Assembly: GCF_014268805.2 (NCBI RefSeq) | Contig: NZ_JABWRF020000002.1 | Span: forward strand, 1,447,501 to 1,511,500 | DNA: 64,000 nucleotides | Direction of reading: 5' to 3' | Source: Pseudomonas farsensis | GTDB lineage: Bacteria; Pseudomonadota; Gammaproteobacteria; Pseudomonadales; Pseudomonadaceae | Part shown: positions 21,605 through 31,437 of the stretch, one piece after another | Position numbering within the stretch: the stretch's first letter is position 1 | Layout: each line of letters begins with the position of its first letter | The notes under the pieces: generated by a model | Database searches by the model: none | Told to the model about the DNA's origin: nothing | Seen by the model: only the letters and a program-made list of their open reading frames with translations | Made by a program: the position numbers and the translations under genes

Positions 21605-24169
21605 ATGCGAATAGACCGACTGACCAGCAAGCTGCAACTGGCATTATCCGACTCTCAATCCTTGGCTGTGGGCATGGACCACCCGGCTATCGAGCCGCTG
21701 CACCTGCTGCAAGCGCTGATCGACCAGCAAGGCGGTTCGATCAAGCCCCTGCTGATGCAGGTAGGCTTCGACGTCAACAGCCTGCGCAAGGCGTTGAGCA
21801 AAGAGCTCGACCAGTTGCCGAAAATTCAGAACCCCACTGGCGACGTGAACATGTCCCAGGACCTCGCGCGCCTGCTCAACCAGGCCGACCGCCTGGCCCA
21901 GCAGAAGGGCGACCAGTTCATTTCCAGCGAACTGGTGCTGCTGGCTGCCATGGACGAGAACAGCAAGGTAGGCAAGCTGCTGCTCGGCCAGGGCGTCAGC
22001 AAGAAGGCCCTTGAAAACGCCATCAACAACCTGCGCGGCGGCGCGGCGGTGAATGACGCCAACGTCGAAGAATCGCGCCAGGCCTTGGACAAGTACACCG
22101 TCGACCTGACCAAGCGCGCCGAAGAAGGCAAGCTGGACCCGGTGATCGGCCGTGACGACGAAATCCGCCGCACGATCCAAGTGCTGCAACGCCGCACCAA
22201 AAACAACCCGGTGCTGATCGGCGAGCCAGGCGTTGGTAAAACCGCCATCGCCGAAGGCCTGGCCCAGCGCATCATCAATGGCGAAGTGCCCGACGGCCTC
22301 AAAGGCAAGCGCCTGCTGGCGCTGGACATGGGCGCATTGATCGCTGGCGCCAAGTACCGCGGCGAGTTCGAAGAGCGCCTCAAAGGCCTGCTTAACGAGC
22401 TCTCCAAGCAGGAAGGCCAGATCATCCTGTTCATCGACGAACTGCACACCATGGTCGGTGCCGGCAAAGGCGAGGGCGCCATGGACGCCGGCAACATGCT
22501 CAAGCCGGCCCTGGCCCGTGGTGAACTGCACTGCGTCGGCGCCACCACGCTGAACGAGTACCGTCAGTTCATCGAAAAAGACGCAGCGCTCGAGCGGCGT
22601 TTCCAGAAGGTGCTGGTAGAGGAGCCGAGCGAGGAGGACACCATTGCCATCCTGCGCGGCCTGAAAGAGCGCTATGAGGTCCACCATAAGGTGGCCATCA
22701 CCGACGGCGCGATCATCGCTGCCGCCAAGCTCAGCCACCGCTACATCACTGACCGCCAGCTGCCGGACAAGGCCATCGACCTGATCGACGAGGCCGCCAG
22801 CCGCATCCGCATGGAGATCGACTCCAAGCCGGAAGTGCTCGACCGCCTCGACCGTCGTCTGATTCAGCTGAAGGTGGAATCCCAGGCGCTGAAGAAAGAA
22901 GAAGACGACGCAGCGAAGAAACGCCTGGAAAAGCTGACCGAAGAAATCGTGCGCCTGGAGCGCGAGTATTCCGACCTCGAAGAAATCTGGGCCTCGGAAA
23001 AAGCCGAGGTACAGGGTTCGGCGCAGATCCAGCAAAAAATCGAGCAAGCCCGCCAGGAGCTTGAAGCGGCCCGCCGCAAAGGCGACCTCAGCCGTATGGC
23101 CGAGCTGCAGTACGGGGTAATCCCGGACCTGGAGCGCAGCCTGCAGATGGTCGACCAGCATGGCAAGACCGAAAACCAGCTGCTGCGTAACAAAGTCACC
23201 GAGGAAGAAATTGCCGAGGTGGTCTCGAAGTGGACCGGCATTCCTGTGTCGAAAATGCTCGAGGGCGAGCGCGAAAAGCTGCTGAGCATGGAAGGCCTGC
23301 TGCACCAGCGCGTCATCGGCCAGAACGAAGCCGTCACCGCCGTGGCCAACGCCGTGCGCCGCTCGCGTGCGGGGCTGTCCGACCCGAACCGCCCCAGCGG
23401 CTCGTTCCTGTTCCTCGGCCCGACCGGTGTGGGCAAGACCGAGCTGTGCAAGGCGCTGGCCGAGTTCCTTTTCGATACCGAAGAGGCCATGGTGCGCATC
23501 GACATGTCCGAGTTCATGGAGAAACACTCCGTCGCTCGTCTGATCGGCGCACCACCAGGCTACGTCGGGTACGAGGAGGGCGGTTACCTGACCGAAGCCG
23601 TGCGCCGCAAACCGTACGCGGTGGTGCTGCTCGATGAGGTAGAGAAGGCGCACCCGGATGTGTTCAACGTGCTGCTGCAGGTGCTCGAAGACGGCCGCTT
23701 GACCGACAGCCATGGCCGTACGGTCGATTTCCGCAACACGGTAATCGTGATGACCTCCAACCTGGGCTCGGCGCAGATCCAGGAGCTGGTGGGCGACCGC
23801 GAAGCGCAACGTGCAGCGGTAATGGATGCGGTGGGCGCGCACTTCCGGCCGGAGTTCATCAACCGTATCGATGAGGTGGTGGTGTTCGAACCGCTGGGCC
23901 GCGAGCAGATTGCCGGTATCACCGAGATCCAGCTGGGCCGCCTGCGCAACCGCCTGGCCGAGCGCGAGCTGTCGTTGAACCTCAGCCCGGAGGCGTTGGA
24001 CAAGCTGATTGCGGTGGGTTACGACCCGGTCTATGGCGCACGGCCACTCAAACGCGCCATTCAGCGCTGGATCGAAAACCCGCTGGCGCAGTTGATCCTC
24101 AGCGGCCAGTTCGTACCGGGCGCTGCGATAACCGCCCAGGTCGAAGGCGACGAAATCACCTTCGGTTAA
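21605..24169 (+). CDS. clpB: ATP-dependent disaggregase ClpB
   Basis: An 854-residue AAA+ Hsp100 chaperone. In order: N-domain (1 to about 145), first ATPase with GEPGVGKT near 205-212, the coiled-coil middle domain (about 410-520) that receives DnaK, and second ATPase with GPTGVGKT near 604-611. There is no ClpP-binding loop, as expected for ClpB. It rescues aggregated proteins with DnaK. It is single-gene with a heat-shock-like promoter and its own terminator. Confidence 0.98.
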   Translation: MRIDRLTSKLQLALSDSQSLAVGMDHPAIEPLHLLQALIDQQGGSIKPLLMQVGFDVNSLRKALSKELDQLPKIQNPTGDVNMSQDLARLLNQADRLAQQKGDQFISSELVLLAAMDENSKVGKLLLGQGVSKKALENAINNLRGGAAVNDANVEESRQALDKYTVDLTKRAEEGKLDPVIGRDDEIRRTIQVLQRRTKNNPVLIGEPGVGKTAIAEGLAQRIINGEVPDGLKGKRLLALDMGALIAGAKYRGEFEERLKGLLNELSKQEGQIILFIDELHTMVGAGKGEGAMDAGNMLKPALARGELHCVGATTLNEYRQFIEKDAALERRFQKVLVEEPSEEDTIAILRGLKERYEVHHKVAITDGAIIAAAKLSHRYITDRQLPDKAIDLIDEAASRIRMEIDSKPEVLDRLDRRLIQLKVESQALKKEEDDAAKKRLEKLTEEIVRLEREYSDLEEIWASEKAEVQGSAQIQQKIEQARQELEAARRKGDLSRMAELQYGVIPDLERSLQMVDQHGKTENQLLRNKVTEEEIAEVVSKWTGIPVSKMLEGEREKLLSMEGLLHQRVIGQNEAVTAVANAVRRSRAGLSDPNRPSGSFLFLGPTGVGKTELCKALAEFLFDTEEAMVRIDMSEFMEKHSVARLIGAPPGYVGYEEGGYLTEAVRRKPYAVVLLDEVEKAHPDVFNVLLQVLEDGRLTDSHGRTVDFRNTVIVMTSNLGSAQIQELVGDREAQRAAVMDAVGAHFRPEFINRIDEVVVFEPLGREQIAGITEIQLGRLRNRLAERELSLNLSPEALDKLIAVGYDPVYGARPLKRAIQRWIENPLAQLILSGQFVPGAAITAQVEGDEITFG

Positions 24170-24175
24170 CCCTAC

Positions 24176-24201
24176 AAGCCCCGCGCAAGCGGGGCTTTTT
24201 C
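24176..24201 (+). terminator. clpB terminator
   Basis: Stem AAGCCCCGC / GCGGGGCTT with a short loop and five T's, seven bases past the clpB stop. Confidence 0.9.
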
Positions 24202-24264
24202 ATGGGCTGCGCGCCCATTTTTCGGCCCTGAACCCTAACTTGCTGAAAATTTTGAAAAAAGTGC

Positions 24265-24293
24265 TTGCACAAAATTCGAAGCCCCCCTAATAT
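24265..24293 (+). promoter_or_regulatory. upstream promoter of the tRNA operon
   Basis: TTGCAC (24265-24270), a 17-base spacer and TAATAT (24288-24293), preceded by an A/T-rich tract that could serve as an UP element. It lies about 190 bases before tRNA-Asn; a second promoter follows. The 24202-24485 interval otherwise shows no gene. Confidence 0.55.
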
Positions 24294-24384
24294 TCGCCCC
24301 GCTGTCAGGCACTAAGCGAATCACCAGCAACACCGGTGACCGCAAAACAACTTAGAAATCAGTAAGTTGAATGAAAAAAAGTGG

Positions 24385-24412
24385 TTGACAAGCAAAACGA
24401 AGAATGTAGAAT
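24385..24412 (+). promoter_or_regulatory. proximal promoter of the tRNA operon
   Basis: TTGACA (24385-24390), a 16-base spacer and TAGAAT (24407-24412), followed by the GC-rich discriminator AGCCGGCC typical of growth-rate-controlled stable RNA promoters. Confidence 0.75.
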
Positions 24413-24485
24413 AGCCGGCCTCAGCAGCGGTAACGCGAAAGAGATCGAAGCTCACACAGCCTTCGAAGTTGTACCGAAGTTCAGT

Positions 24486-24561
24486 TCCGCGATAGCTCAG
24501 TCGGTAGAGCAAATGACTGTTAATCATTGGGTCCCTGGTTCGAGTCCAGGTCGCGGAGCCA
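24486..24561 (+). tRNA. tRNA-Asn (GTT)
   Basis: Full cloverleaf: acceptor TCCGCGA/TCGCGGA, D-arm GCTCAGTCGGTAGAGC, anticodon loop with GTT in ACTGTTAATC, T-loop GTTCGAGTC, encoded CCA. Confidence 0.97.
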
Positions 24562-24565
24562 ATCT

Positions 24566-24642
24566 CGGGGTGTAGCGCAGTCCGGTAGCGCGCCTGCTTT
24601 GGGAGCAGGATGTCAGGAGTTCGAATCCCCTCACCCCGACCA
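24566..24642 (+). tRNA. tRNA-Pro (TGG)
   Basis: Acceptor CGGGGTG/CACCCCG, anticodon stem CCTGC/GCAGG with loop containing TGG, T-arm AGTTCGAATCC, encoded CCA. Four bases after tRNA-Asn. Confidence 0.97.
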
Positions 24643-24648
24643 TTTTCA

Positions 24649-24724
24649 GGGTCGTTAGCTCAGTTGGTAGAGCAGTTGGCTTTTAACCAATTGGTCGTAG
24701 GTTCGAATCCTACACGACCCACCA
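24649..24724 (+). tRNA. tRNA-Lys (TTT)
   Basis: Acceptor GGGTCGT/ACGACCC, anticodon loop GCTTTTAAC with TTT, T-arm GGTTCGAATCC, encoded CCA. Last gene of the three-tRNA operon. Confidence 0.97.
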
Positions 24725-24727
24725 TGT

Positions 24728-24762
24728 AAAAAGGGCATCTCGACTGAGATGCCCTTTTTCTT
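24728..24762 (+). terminator. tRNA operon terminator
   Basis: Perfect 13-bp stem AAAAAGGGCATCT / AGATGCCCTTTTT around CGACTG, ending in T's, immediately after tRNA-Lys. Confidence 0.9.
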
Positions 24763-24809
24763 TTGTCCGCGTTTTTATTCGGATTGATGTGCAGCCTCAC
24801 AGCTCGCTT

Positions 24810-24923
24810 GTAGGAGCGGCCTTGCGTCGCGAAAGGGCTGCTTCGCAGCCCCGGCGATACCAGCGTGTAGCAGGAATTGTGGGGGCGCTTCGCACCCCTT
24901 TCGCGACGCAAGGCCGCTCCTAC
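24810..24923. repeat. REP inverted pair
   Basis: Perfect 28-base arms at 24810-24837 (GTAGGAGCGGCCTTGCGTCG...) and 24896-24923. A further single REP of the GTGGGAGCTGGCGCCAGCC type lies at 24970-24996. Together they fill most of the gap between the tRNA operon and ndh. Confidence 0.88.
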
Positions 24924-25024
24924 CAAAAAACCGTGTACAGCTGAAATAGTGAGGTCTGGCTCAGATCCCTGTGGGAGCTGGCGCCAGCCTGCGATGGGCT
25001 GCAAGGCAGCCCCCGCTTCAAGCC

Positions 25025-26320
25025 TCAGTGCAGCTTCAACCGCGGCTCAGTCCCGCGCCCAATCTTGCTCCCCAGCATCAGCATCGCCGTGCGGAACACC
25101 CCGTACAGCGCCATCTGGTGCATGCGGTACAGCGACACATAGAACATCCGCGCCAACCAGCCTTCCAGCTTCACGCTGCCCATCAAGTTGCCCATCAAGT
25201 TGCCCACCGCCGAGAAGCGCGACAGCGACACCAGCGAGCCGTAATCCTTATAGGCATAAGTGGGCAGTGGCTTGCCTTCAAGGCGTGCCTTCAGCCCCTT
25301 GGCCAACAACGAAGCCTGCTGATGCGCAGCCTGCGCGCGCGGTGGCACATTGCGGTCGCTACCCGGTTGCGGGCACGCGGCGCAGTCGCCAAAGGCAAAA
25401 ATATTGTCGTCCAACGTGGTCTGCAGGGTAGGGCGCACCACCAACTGGTTGATGCGGTTGGTCTCCAGGCCGTCGATGTCCTTGAGGAAGCCCGGCGCGC
25501 GAATGCCCGCCGCCCACACCTTCAAGCTGGCCTGGATCACTTCACCGCTGGCGGTTTTCAGGCCATCCTCGGTCACTTCACTGACCGACGCGTTGGTCAG
25601 CACCGTCACGCCGAGTTTTTCCAAGGTCTTGTGCACCGGCACGCTGATGCGCTCAGGCAGCGCCGGTAACACCCGTGGGCCGGCCTCGATCAGGGTGATA
25701 TGCATGTCCTTGGGTTGGATGCGGTCCAGGCCATAGGCCGCCAGTTCGTGGGCAGCATTGTGCAGCTCGGCGGCCAGCTCAACCCCGGTGGCACCCGCAC
25801 CAACGATCGCCACGCTGATCTTGCCGCTTTCCGGCGCGCCGGCATGGGCGCGCAGGTAGTGGTTGAGCAGTTGCTGGTGGAAACGCTCGGCCTGCTTGCG
25901 GCTGTCCAGGAACAGGCAGTGCTGCGCCGCGCCCAAAGTGCCGAAGTCATTGGTGTTGCTGCCCACCGCGATCACCAGGGTGTCATAACCCAAGGTACGC
26001 GCAGGCAGCAGCTCACGGCCCTGTTCATCGAGGGTCGCGGCCAGTTGAATCTGCCGGGTTTCACGGTCCAGGCCGCTCATGCGCCCCAGCTGGAAGTTGA
26101 AGTGGTTCCACTTGGCCTGGGCCACGTAGTTCAGTTCGTCTTCCGAGGAGTTGAGCGAACCGGCGGCCACTTCGTGCAACAGCGGCTTCCAGATGTGCGT
26201 CAGGTTGGCGTCAACCAGGGTGACCTCGGCCTGCTTGCGCTTGCCCAGGCTTTTACCCAGGCGGGTCGCCAGTTCCAGGCCGCCGGCGCCGCCGCCGACA
26301 ATCACGATGCGATGAGTCAT
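25025..26320 (-). CDS. ndh: type II NADH dehydrogenase
   Basis: A 431-residue monotopic flavoprotein. The FAD-binding motif IVIVGGGAGGLELATRLG is at residues 5-22, and a second dinucleotide motif (VAIVGAGATGVELAAEL) binds NADH in the middle. LKVWAAGIRAP and FAFGDCAA are conserved. It passes electrons from NADH to quinone without pumping protons. The C-terminal amphipathic region fits membrane association. It is followed upstream on the same strand by a DUF3094-type gene. Confidence 0.93.
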   Translation of the reverse strand: MTHRIVIVGGGAGGLELATRLGKSLGKRKQAEVTLVDANLTHIWKPLLHEVAAGSLNSSEDELNYVAQAKWNHFNFQLGRMSGLDRETRQIQLAATLDEQGRELLPARTLGYDTLVIAVGSNTNDFGTLGAAQHCLFLDSRKQAERFHQQLLNHYLRAHAGAPESGKISVAIVGAGATGVELAAELHNAAHELAAYGLDRIQPKDMHITLIEAGPRVLPALPERISVPVHKTLEKLGVTVLTNASVSEVTEDGLKTASGEVIQASLKVWAAGIRAPGFLKDIDGLETNRINQLVVRPTLQTTLDDNIFAFGDCAACPQPGSDRNVPPRAQAAHQQASLLAKGLKARLEGKPLPTYAYKDYGSLVSLSRFSAVGNLMGNLMGSVKLEGWLARMFYVSLYRMHQMALYGVFRTAMLMLGSKIGRGTEPRLKLH

Positions 26321-26404
26321 GGGGATATCTCACAAGTTTTACGGAATTCGCGGGCACATGGCCCAGCCGTATCTGGCGTGAGGGGAGGGCGAGCGCAAGG
26401 CAGC

Positions 26405-26578
26405 TCATAGCACCAGTCCACTCAGCAGGCGGCTCAAGAGGCCCAGCCCGACCGTTACCGCGACCACCAGCAGCAACAGCAGCCATGGCCGGAAAGGCCG
26501 GCGCTCGACACGATGCTGGGGGGCGCTCAGGTATTCATCCACGCGGCGCTGATCTTCAGGGTTCAGGCGGCTGGTCAT
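26405..26578 (-). CDS. DUF3094-type small membrane protein
   Basis: A 57-residue protein, MTSRLNPEDQRRVDEYLSAP, followed by a basic stretch and one hydrophobic helix (PWLLLLLVVAVTVGLGLL) near the C-terminus. I recognise it as the small DUF3094 family found beside ndh in Pseudomonas. The frame extends 13 codons upstream, but the ATG at 26578 gives the family N-terminus. Role unknown; a single-pass inner-membrane protein perhaps linked to the respiratory chain by position only. Confidence 0.75.
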   Translation of the reverse strand: MTSRLNPEDQRRVDEYLSAPQHRVERRPFRPWLLLLLVVAVTVGLGLLSRLLSGLVL

Positions 26579-26710
26579 GGGGGGCCTCGTCAGATAGACG
26601 TTTGAGACTGCGGGCACGCTACAGCGTTCACGCAGGCGCTGGAAACAAATGATAATGCTTTCTATCGCTGGCGCCGAGTGTACGCCATCGCAAACACACC
26701 CGGCACAGGA

Positions 26711-27340
26711 TCAAAGACTGATGCCGACGTCGAACACAATGCTGCGCCCCAGGTTGCCACGCAAAAAATCCGGGGCGTCGGGGTGGGCGAACAGCACCCG
26801 GGCAAAGGTCGGCCCCACCAGCGACAACGAGCGCCAGCCCTGGCGCAGGTATTCGGTTGGCGGCGGGAAGTGGCTGTTGAGGTCGAGCACCTCACGCTTG
26901 AGGCTGGCGAAGGCGATGATGTCCAGCTCGCCCAGGTCCAGGCCGCGCTCGCGGTAGTTGTGCGACTTTTTGCGCAAGGTTGGCGCCAGGCGCGCCAGCA
27001 GTTCCTGGGCGCTGATCTTGCGTGGCCGTGCCTCGCGGCGCACCAACTGGCTGAGCGAGAACGCACTGCGCCTGCGCTGCAGCTCTTCGCGCCACTCATC
27101 ATTCAGCCGGCGGCCCTCATCGAGCACAAAAAACACCTCGAAGGCGGCATCGCGAAACAGCACATCCGGCGGCTCCTGGCCGGCCGGGGTGAAGTCCTCG
27201 CTGCGGTGCGGGATGTTCAGCCCTTGCAGCAGGCGCTGGCAAACCCAACGCTCACGCTCCCATTTGCGCGCATTGGAGAGGAAAGCATTGGCTTGTTCGG
27301 CCTGGATGGTTAGCAGGCGCAGGTAGTCTGAGTCGTCCAT
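26711..27340 (-). CDS. DUF1780 protein
   Basis: A 209-residue soluble protein starting MDDSDYLRLLTIQAEQANAF. It matches a conserved Pseudomonas family (DUF1780) sometimes described as a putative endonuclease: DVLFRDAAFEVFFVLDEGRR contains acidic residues around a beta strand as in PD-(D/E)XK folds, but no experiment is known to me. A normal ATG start; no partner gene overlaps it. Confidence 0.7.
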   Translation of the reverse strand: MDDSDYLRLLTIQAEQANAFLSNARKWERERWVCQRLLQGLNIPHRSEDFTPAGQEPPDVLFRDAAFEVFFVLDEGRRLNDEWREELQRRRSAFSLSQLVRREARPRKISAQELLARLAPTLRKKSHNYRERGLDLGELDIIAFASLKREVLDLNSHFPPPTEYLRQGWRSLSLVGPTFARVLFAHPDAPDFLRGNLGRSIVFDVGISL

Positions 27341-27470
27341 GGGGTGAAGCTTAGCCGTTAATCGATGACGGTAAGGTGCTGTTTGTGCGCAGAAATCACA
27401 CCGGCCAAGGCGCCACGCAGTATGGGTGTAAACTGCCCATTATCCACAAGCTTGAAAAGGATATTCACCG

Positions 27471-28154
27471 GTGATCAGCGCGCAAGTACTGTCCAGCACC
27501 AGCCTGACCCTGGGCTGGCTCAGTTACGTGCCCTTGCTACTCTGGGCGGCCAGCCGGGCACCGTGGGTCGAGCTGTGCACGGACCGGCGCCGCCAGCACC
27601 TGCTGTTTGGCACCGTGTTCGCGCTGTTTGCGTTGTGGCTGGTACGCCGCGATTTCGACACCGGCGTGTCCTATCACTTCATCGGCATGACCGCCGTCAC
27701 CTTGCTGCTGGATTGGCCGCTAGCCCTGCTCGGTGGTTTCATGGCCCAGATCGGCCTGCTGCTGCTCGGCCGCCAGGACCTCGCGGCCCTTGGCGTAAAC
27801 GGCTTGTTGATCGTCGCCTTGCCGGTGCTGGTCGCCGAAGTGTGCGCGCTACTGGTCGAACGCGCCCAGCCGCGTAACCTGTTCGTTTACATCTTCTGTT
27901 GTGGTTTTTTCGCCGCAGCCCTGACGGTGCTGTTGTGCCTGATGGCAGGCCTGGGGCTGCTATGGCTGGACGGTCGTTTTGCGATGCCGGAATGGCTCAG
28001 CGATTTTGCCGGCTATCTGTGGCTGATGATGTTCCCCGAAGCGTTCATCAACGGCACGGTAATCAGCGCCCTGGTCGTGTTCTGCCCCGAGTGGCTCGAA
28101 ACCTTCAACCGCACCCGCTACCTGCAAGCGCCATGGAAAGATGACCAGCCCTGA
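27471..28154 (+). CDS. polytopic membrane protein, CbiM-like (ECF permease family)
   Basis: A 227-residue integral membrane protein with about six helices. Length, VSYHFIGMTAVTLLLDWPLALLG and the conserved polar residues between helices resemble CbiM-type energy-coupling-factor permease subunits, which take up transition metals, but no ATPase or CbiQ-like partner is adjacent. GTG start preceded by AAAAGGA. Substrate cannot be deduced. Confidence 0.6.
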   Translation: MISAQVLSSTSLTLGWLSYVPLLLWAASRAPWVELCTDRRRQHLLFGTVFALFALWLVRRDFDTGVSYHFIGMTAVTLLLDWPLALLGGFMAQIGLLLLGRQDLAALGVNGLLIVALPVLVAEVCALLVERAQPRNLFVYIFCCGFFAAALTVLLCLMAGLGLLWLDGRFAMPEWLSDFAGYLWLMMFPEAFINGTVISALVVFCPEWLETFNRTRYLQAPWKDDQP

Positions 28155-28183
28155 AACTGATGCCGCCACATCGGCGCGGTCTC

Positions 28184-28300
28184 GTGTAGGAGCGGCCTTG
28201 TGTCGCGATGGGCTGCGCAGCGGCCCCGACGGTTTTGCGATAGGCCGAGATCTTGCGGCTGCTTCGCACCCCGTTCGCCACATGACGCCGTTCCTACGAA
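28184..28300. repeat. degenerate REP pair
   Basis: TGTAGGAGCGGCCTTGTGTC at 28184 onward and an imperfect opposite copy ending GCCGTTCCTACG near 28300 form a diverged REP pair between the CbiM-like gene and yacG. Confidence 0.65.
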
Positions 28301-28316
28301 AGACTGCGCCGCACCC

Positions 28317-28517
28317 TCAATGCCGAGGCTCCAGATCCCCCGAATAAAGCTCATCCTCGGACTCATCCGACCCCGCGATCTTATGGTCCTCAGAGGCCCA
28401 GGCGCCCAAGTCGATCAGCTTGCAACGGTCAGAACAAAACGGCCGAAACGGGCTTTTTTCACCCCATTCCACAGGTGCGCCACAGGTCGGGCAATCAACG
28501 GTCAACGGCTGGCTCAT
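28317..28517 (-). CDS. yacG: DNA gyrase inhibitor YacG
   Basis: A 66-residue zinc protein. Four cysteines at 9, 12, 28 and 32 (CPTC ... FCSDRC) form the treble-clef site. YacG binds GyrB and inhibits gyrase. Its start overlaps the coaE stop by 4 bases; coaE-yacG is a standard pairing downstream of pilD. Confidence 0.92.
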   Translation of the reverse strand: MSQPLTVDCPTCGAPVEWGEKSPFRPFCSDRCKLIDLGAWASEDHKIAGSDESEDELYSGDLEPRH

Positions 28518-29137
28518 GGCTGGCCTCCTCGCAAAGTCAGGTAAAAGTGGTGCAGGCGGTCAATCTCGGCGTGCAGCGTTGGCACGTCACGGTCATTGAC
28601 CACCACATCATCGGCATGGCGCAGACGTTCCTCGCGGCCCACCTGGGCCTTGAGAATCGCCTGCACCTGTTCGGCGCTGGTGTTGTCGCGCAGCAAGGTG
28701 CGCTGCACCTGCAACTCGGGCGGGGCATCGATCACCAGAATGCGCTGGGTCTTGCGATACTGCCCCGCCTCGATCAACAGCGGCGATACATACACCGCAT
28801 AAGGCGTTTCGGCCTTGGCCAGGTAGCTGAAAATCTCCTGGCCAATCAGCGGGTGCAGCAGTTGTTCAAGCCATTGCCGCTGCGCCGGGTCGGCAAAAAT
28901 TTGCTGGCGCAGGGCCGCGCGGTCCAGTTGGCCGTCCTCCAGCAGCACGCCAGCACCGAAGCGCTCGACGATACTCGCCAAGGCAGGGCGGCCCGGCTCT
29001 ACGACCCAGCGCGCCGCCTGGTCGGCATCGACCAGGTGCACGCCCAGCTCGACGAAGCGCTCGGCGGCGGCGCTCTTGCCGCTGCCAATGCCGCCGGTCA
29101 GGCCGAGAATCCAAGGGGTGAAGGGCGCTGTGCTCAT
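28514..29137 (-). CDS. coaE: dephospho-CoA kinase
   Basis: A 207-residue P-loop kinase catalysing the last step of coenzyme A synthesis. The Walker [11 protein letters not shown] is near residues 13-22; [13 protein letters not shown] and [20 protein letters not shown] are family regions. It overlaps pilD (ATGA) upstream and yacG downstream, as in other pseudomonads. Confidence 0.95.
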   Translation of the reverse strand: MSTAPFTPWILGLTGGIGSGKSAAAERFVELGVHLVDADQAARWVVEPGRPALASIVERFGAGVLLEDGQLDRAALRQQIFADPAQRQWLEQLLHPLIGQEIFSYLAKAETPYAVYVSPLLIEAGQYRKTQRILVIDAPPELQVQRTLLRDNTSAEQVQAILKAQVGREERLRHADDVVVNDRDVPTLHAEIDRLHHFYLTLRGGQP

Positions 29138-30003
29138 CGTGTTCCAAGCAGTTGCAGGTAAGAGGCGGCTATTTCATCACCCCAGAGCAATGCGATCCAC
29201 CCCGCAATGGCCAGATACGGCCCAAAGGGCAACGTCGTGCCCCGGTTTGCGCGCCGCAAACCCAGCAACACCAGCCCAATCAGCGCCCCGGCAACCGACG
29301 CGCCCATTACTGTCATCGGCAATATCTGCCAGCCACCCCAGGCGCCGAGCATCGCCAACAACTTGAAGTCGCCATAACCCATGCCCTCCTTACCGGTCAG
29401 CAAGCGGAATAGCCAATACACCGACCACAGGCTCAGATACCCGGCCACCGCGCCCCACAGCGCATCGGGCAAAGGCACCAGCAAACCGAAGGCATTGACC
29501 ACCAACCCCAGCCAGAGCAACGGCAGCACCAGCACATCCGGCAACAACTGGCGGTCCGCATCGATCAGGCTCAAGGCCAGCAGCCCCCACGTCAGCAGCA
29601 TCACCAGCAACGCTGGCACTCCCGGCCCAAAATGCCACGCTACCCCCAGCGACAGCAGCGCGCAGCCCAGCTCCACCAATGGGTATCGCACGCTGATGCG
29701 CCCCTGGCACCCCGCGCAGCGCCCGCGCAAAAACAGGTAGCTCAGCACAGGAATGTTCTGCCACGCGCGTATGCGCTGCTGGCACCGCGGGCAGTGCGAG
29801 GCTGGCAGGCACAGGCCAAAGCGCGGCGGGGCGCCCTGCGGCAACCCCAGCATCTCTTGCGCCTCACGCTGCCACTGACGCTCAAGCATCACCGGCAGCC
29901 GGTACGCCAGCACATTGACAAAGCTACCCACCAACAGCCCCAGCAGCGCGGCAAGGCTATAGAAGAAGGGCGGATGCTCGACGGCTACGGTCCACAGGTT
30001 CAT
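29134..30003 (-). CDS. pilD: prepilin leader peptidase/N-methyltransferase
   Basis: A 289-residue membrane aspartyl protease. Four cysteines in two pairs (CPRCQQ, CAGCQG) lie in the first cytoplasmic loop. The catalytic aspartates are in [12 protein letters not shown] and in the GYGDFKLL motif of the GxGD class. It cleaves and N-methylates type IV pilins and type II secretion pseudopilins, so it would process every prepilin in this window. Between coaE and pilC. Confidence 0.95.
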   Translation of the reverse strand: MNLWTVAVEHPPFFYSLAALLGLLVGSFVNVLAYRLPVMLERQWQREAQEMLGLPQGAPPRFGLCLPASHCPRCQQRIRAWQNIPVLSYLFLRGRCAGCQGRISVRYPLVELGCALLSLGVAWHFGPGVPALLVMLLTWGLLALSLIDADRQLLPDVLVLPLLWLGLVVNAFGLLVPLPDALWGAVAGYLSLWSVYWLFRLLTGKEGMGYGDFKLLAMLGAWGGWQILPMTVMGASVAGALIGLVLLGLRRANRGTTLPFGPYLAIAGWIALLWGDEIAASYLQLLGTR

Positions 30004-30005
30004 GT

Positions 30006-31220
30006 TCAGATCAGGCTACCCAACTGGAAAATCGGCAGATACATCGCCACCACCAGGCCGCCCACCAGCAGCCCGAGGATCAGCACGATGGCCGGCTCAA
30101 GCAGCGTGGTCAACTGCTCAAGCGCTTCGCTGACCTGCACCTCGTAATGCTCTGCGGCCTTGTTCAGCATCCGGTCCAGCGTGCCGCTCGATTCCCCCAC
30201 CGCCACCAACTGGCGCAACAGCGGCGCAAACAGCTCATCGGCCTCCATCGCCTGCTGCAACCCCAGCCCATTGGCAACGTTCTGCCGCAACCGCCGGATT
30301 GCCCGCTCATGCCGACTGTTGCCACACACCGGCGCCACCGTGTCCAACGCATCCAGCAACGGCACCCCCGCGCCATAAGCCGTGCCCAGGCTGCGGGCAA
30401 ACCGCGCCAACGCCGCATGCCCCAGCAGCCGCCCAACCACCGGCACCCGCAGCACCCAACGCAGCATCCACAACCGCCCCGGCAGATGCCGCCGATACAG
30501 CTCACGCGCCCCCAACCCCAGCCCCGCGCCGACGAGCGCCAGCCACAGCGCATGCTTGCCCAGCCCTGTGGATAAGTCGATCACCCACTGCGTAAAGGCC
30601 GGCAGCGCCTTGTCGGCCCCCGCAAACATTCCCTCAAAGCGCGGCACCACCTCCAGCAGCAACAACGTCGCCACCCCCAGCCCGGTCAACAGCAGCAACG
30701 CCGGGTACAACATCGCCTTGCGCACCTTCTGCCGCAGCGCCTGCCGCTTTTCCAACATCAGCGCCATCTGCTCCAGTTGCCGGTCAAGCGTGCCCGAGTG
30801 CTCACCCACCCGAATCAAATTGCAATAAAGCCCATCAAACCAACCTGGATGGCGCTGCAGCGCATCCGCCAGCCCCTGGCCCGCCGCCACATCCTGTATC
30901 AACCGCGCCACCAGCGCCGTCATCGCCGCCTCCGCGCTGCTGCGCGCCATCACTTCGAACGCCTGCAGCAGCGGCACCCCTGCCATCAGCAAGGTCGCCA
31001 ACTGCCGGCTGAACCCCGGTGCATCCGCCTTGCCCGCCCGCGCCGGCCACCGCCAACGCCACTTAAGCCCTCCAGCCGGCCGCACCCGCGTGGCGCGAAT
31101 GCCCTGTTGCTGCAGCCAAGCCTGCACGAAAGCCGGGCTGCGCCCAGTGCGCTCGCCTTGTTGAGCAACGCCTGCGGCGTTGACGCCTTCCCAGGCATAG
31201 AGACGGGTAGATGCTGGCAT
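30006..31220 (-). CDS. pilC: type IV pilus inner-membrane platform protein PilC
   Basis: A 404-residue GspF/PilC-family protein with two homologous domains, each ending in membrane helices. FSRQLATLLMAGVPLLQAFEVMA and ARSLGTAYGAGVPLLDALDTVA are the paired signature regions. The start at 31220 (MPASTRLYAWEGVN) is the usual N-terminus; the frame remains open upstream without a better start. It lies two bases from pilD. The pilB ATPase gene normally beside pilC is absent: the next gene upstream is pilA. Confidence 0.92.
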   Translation of the reverse strand: MPASTRLYAWEGVNAAGVAQQGERTGRSPAFVQAWLQQQGIRATRVRPAGGLKWRWRWPARAGKADAPGFSRQLATLLMAGVPLLQAFEVMARSSAEAAMTALVARLIQDVAAGQGLADALQRHPGWFDGLYCNLIRVGEHSGTLDRQLEQMALMLEKRQALRQKVRKAMLYPALLLLTGLGVATLLLLEVVPRFEGMFAGADKALPAFTQWVIDLSTGLGKHALWLALVGAGLGLGARELYRRHLPGRLWMLRWVLRVPVVGRLLGHAALARFARSLGTAYGAGVPLLDALDTVAPVCGNSRHERAIRRLRQNVANGLGLQQAMEADELFAPLLRQLVAVGESSGTLDRMLNKAAEHYEVQVSEALEQLTTLLEPAIVLILGLLVGGLVVAMYLPIFQLGSLI

Positions 31221-31437
31221 GCGAAAGTCCTTTGCAGTGAAGCGACAAGCCCCGTAACAGCTTGCCGGGCCCATTCCCGGGCACAGTTCGATCTCGGTCA
31301 CTAGAGTAGTCGAGCGACAACGACGCACCGCCGCCCAAGGGGTGACAAAAGGTGTCGGTTCAGGCCTACTGCGCCGCTGCCGGCCGGGGCGTCGCTATGC
31401 CATATCGGCCTAAATGCATTGCAAAGGAAGACCGTTC

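Noticed and set aside
26641..26665. Fur-box-like GATAATGCTTTCTATC
   Set aside because: Only partial match to the 19-bp consensus and not placed before a gene start on either strand.
31380..31437. Sigma-54 promoter before pilA (GGCCTAAATGCATTGC)
   Set aside because: GG and GC are 12 bases apart where 10 are required.
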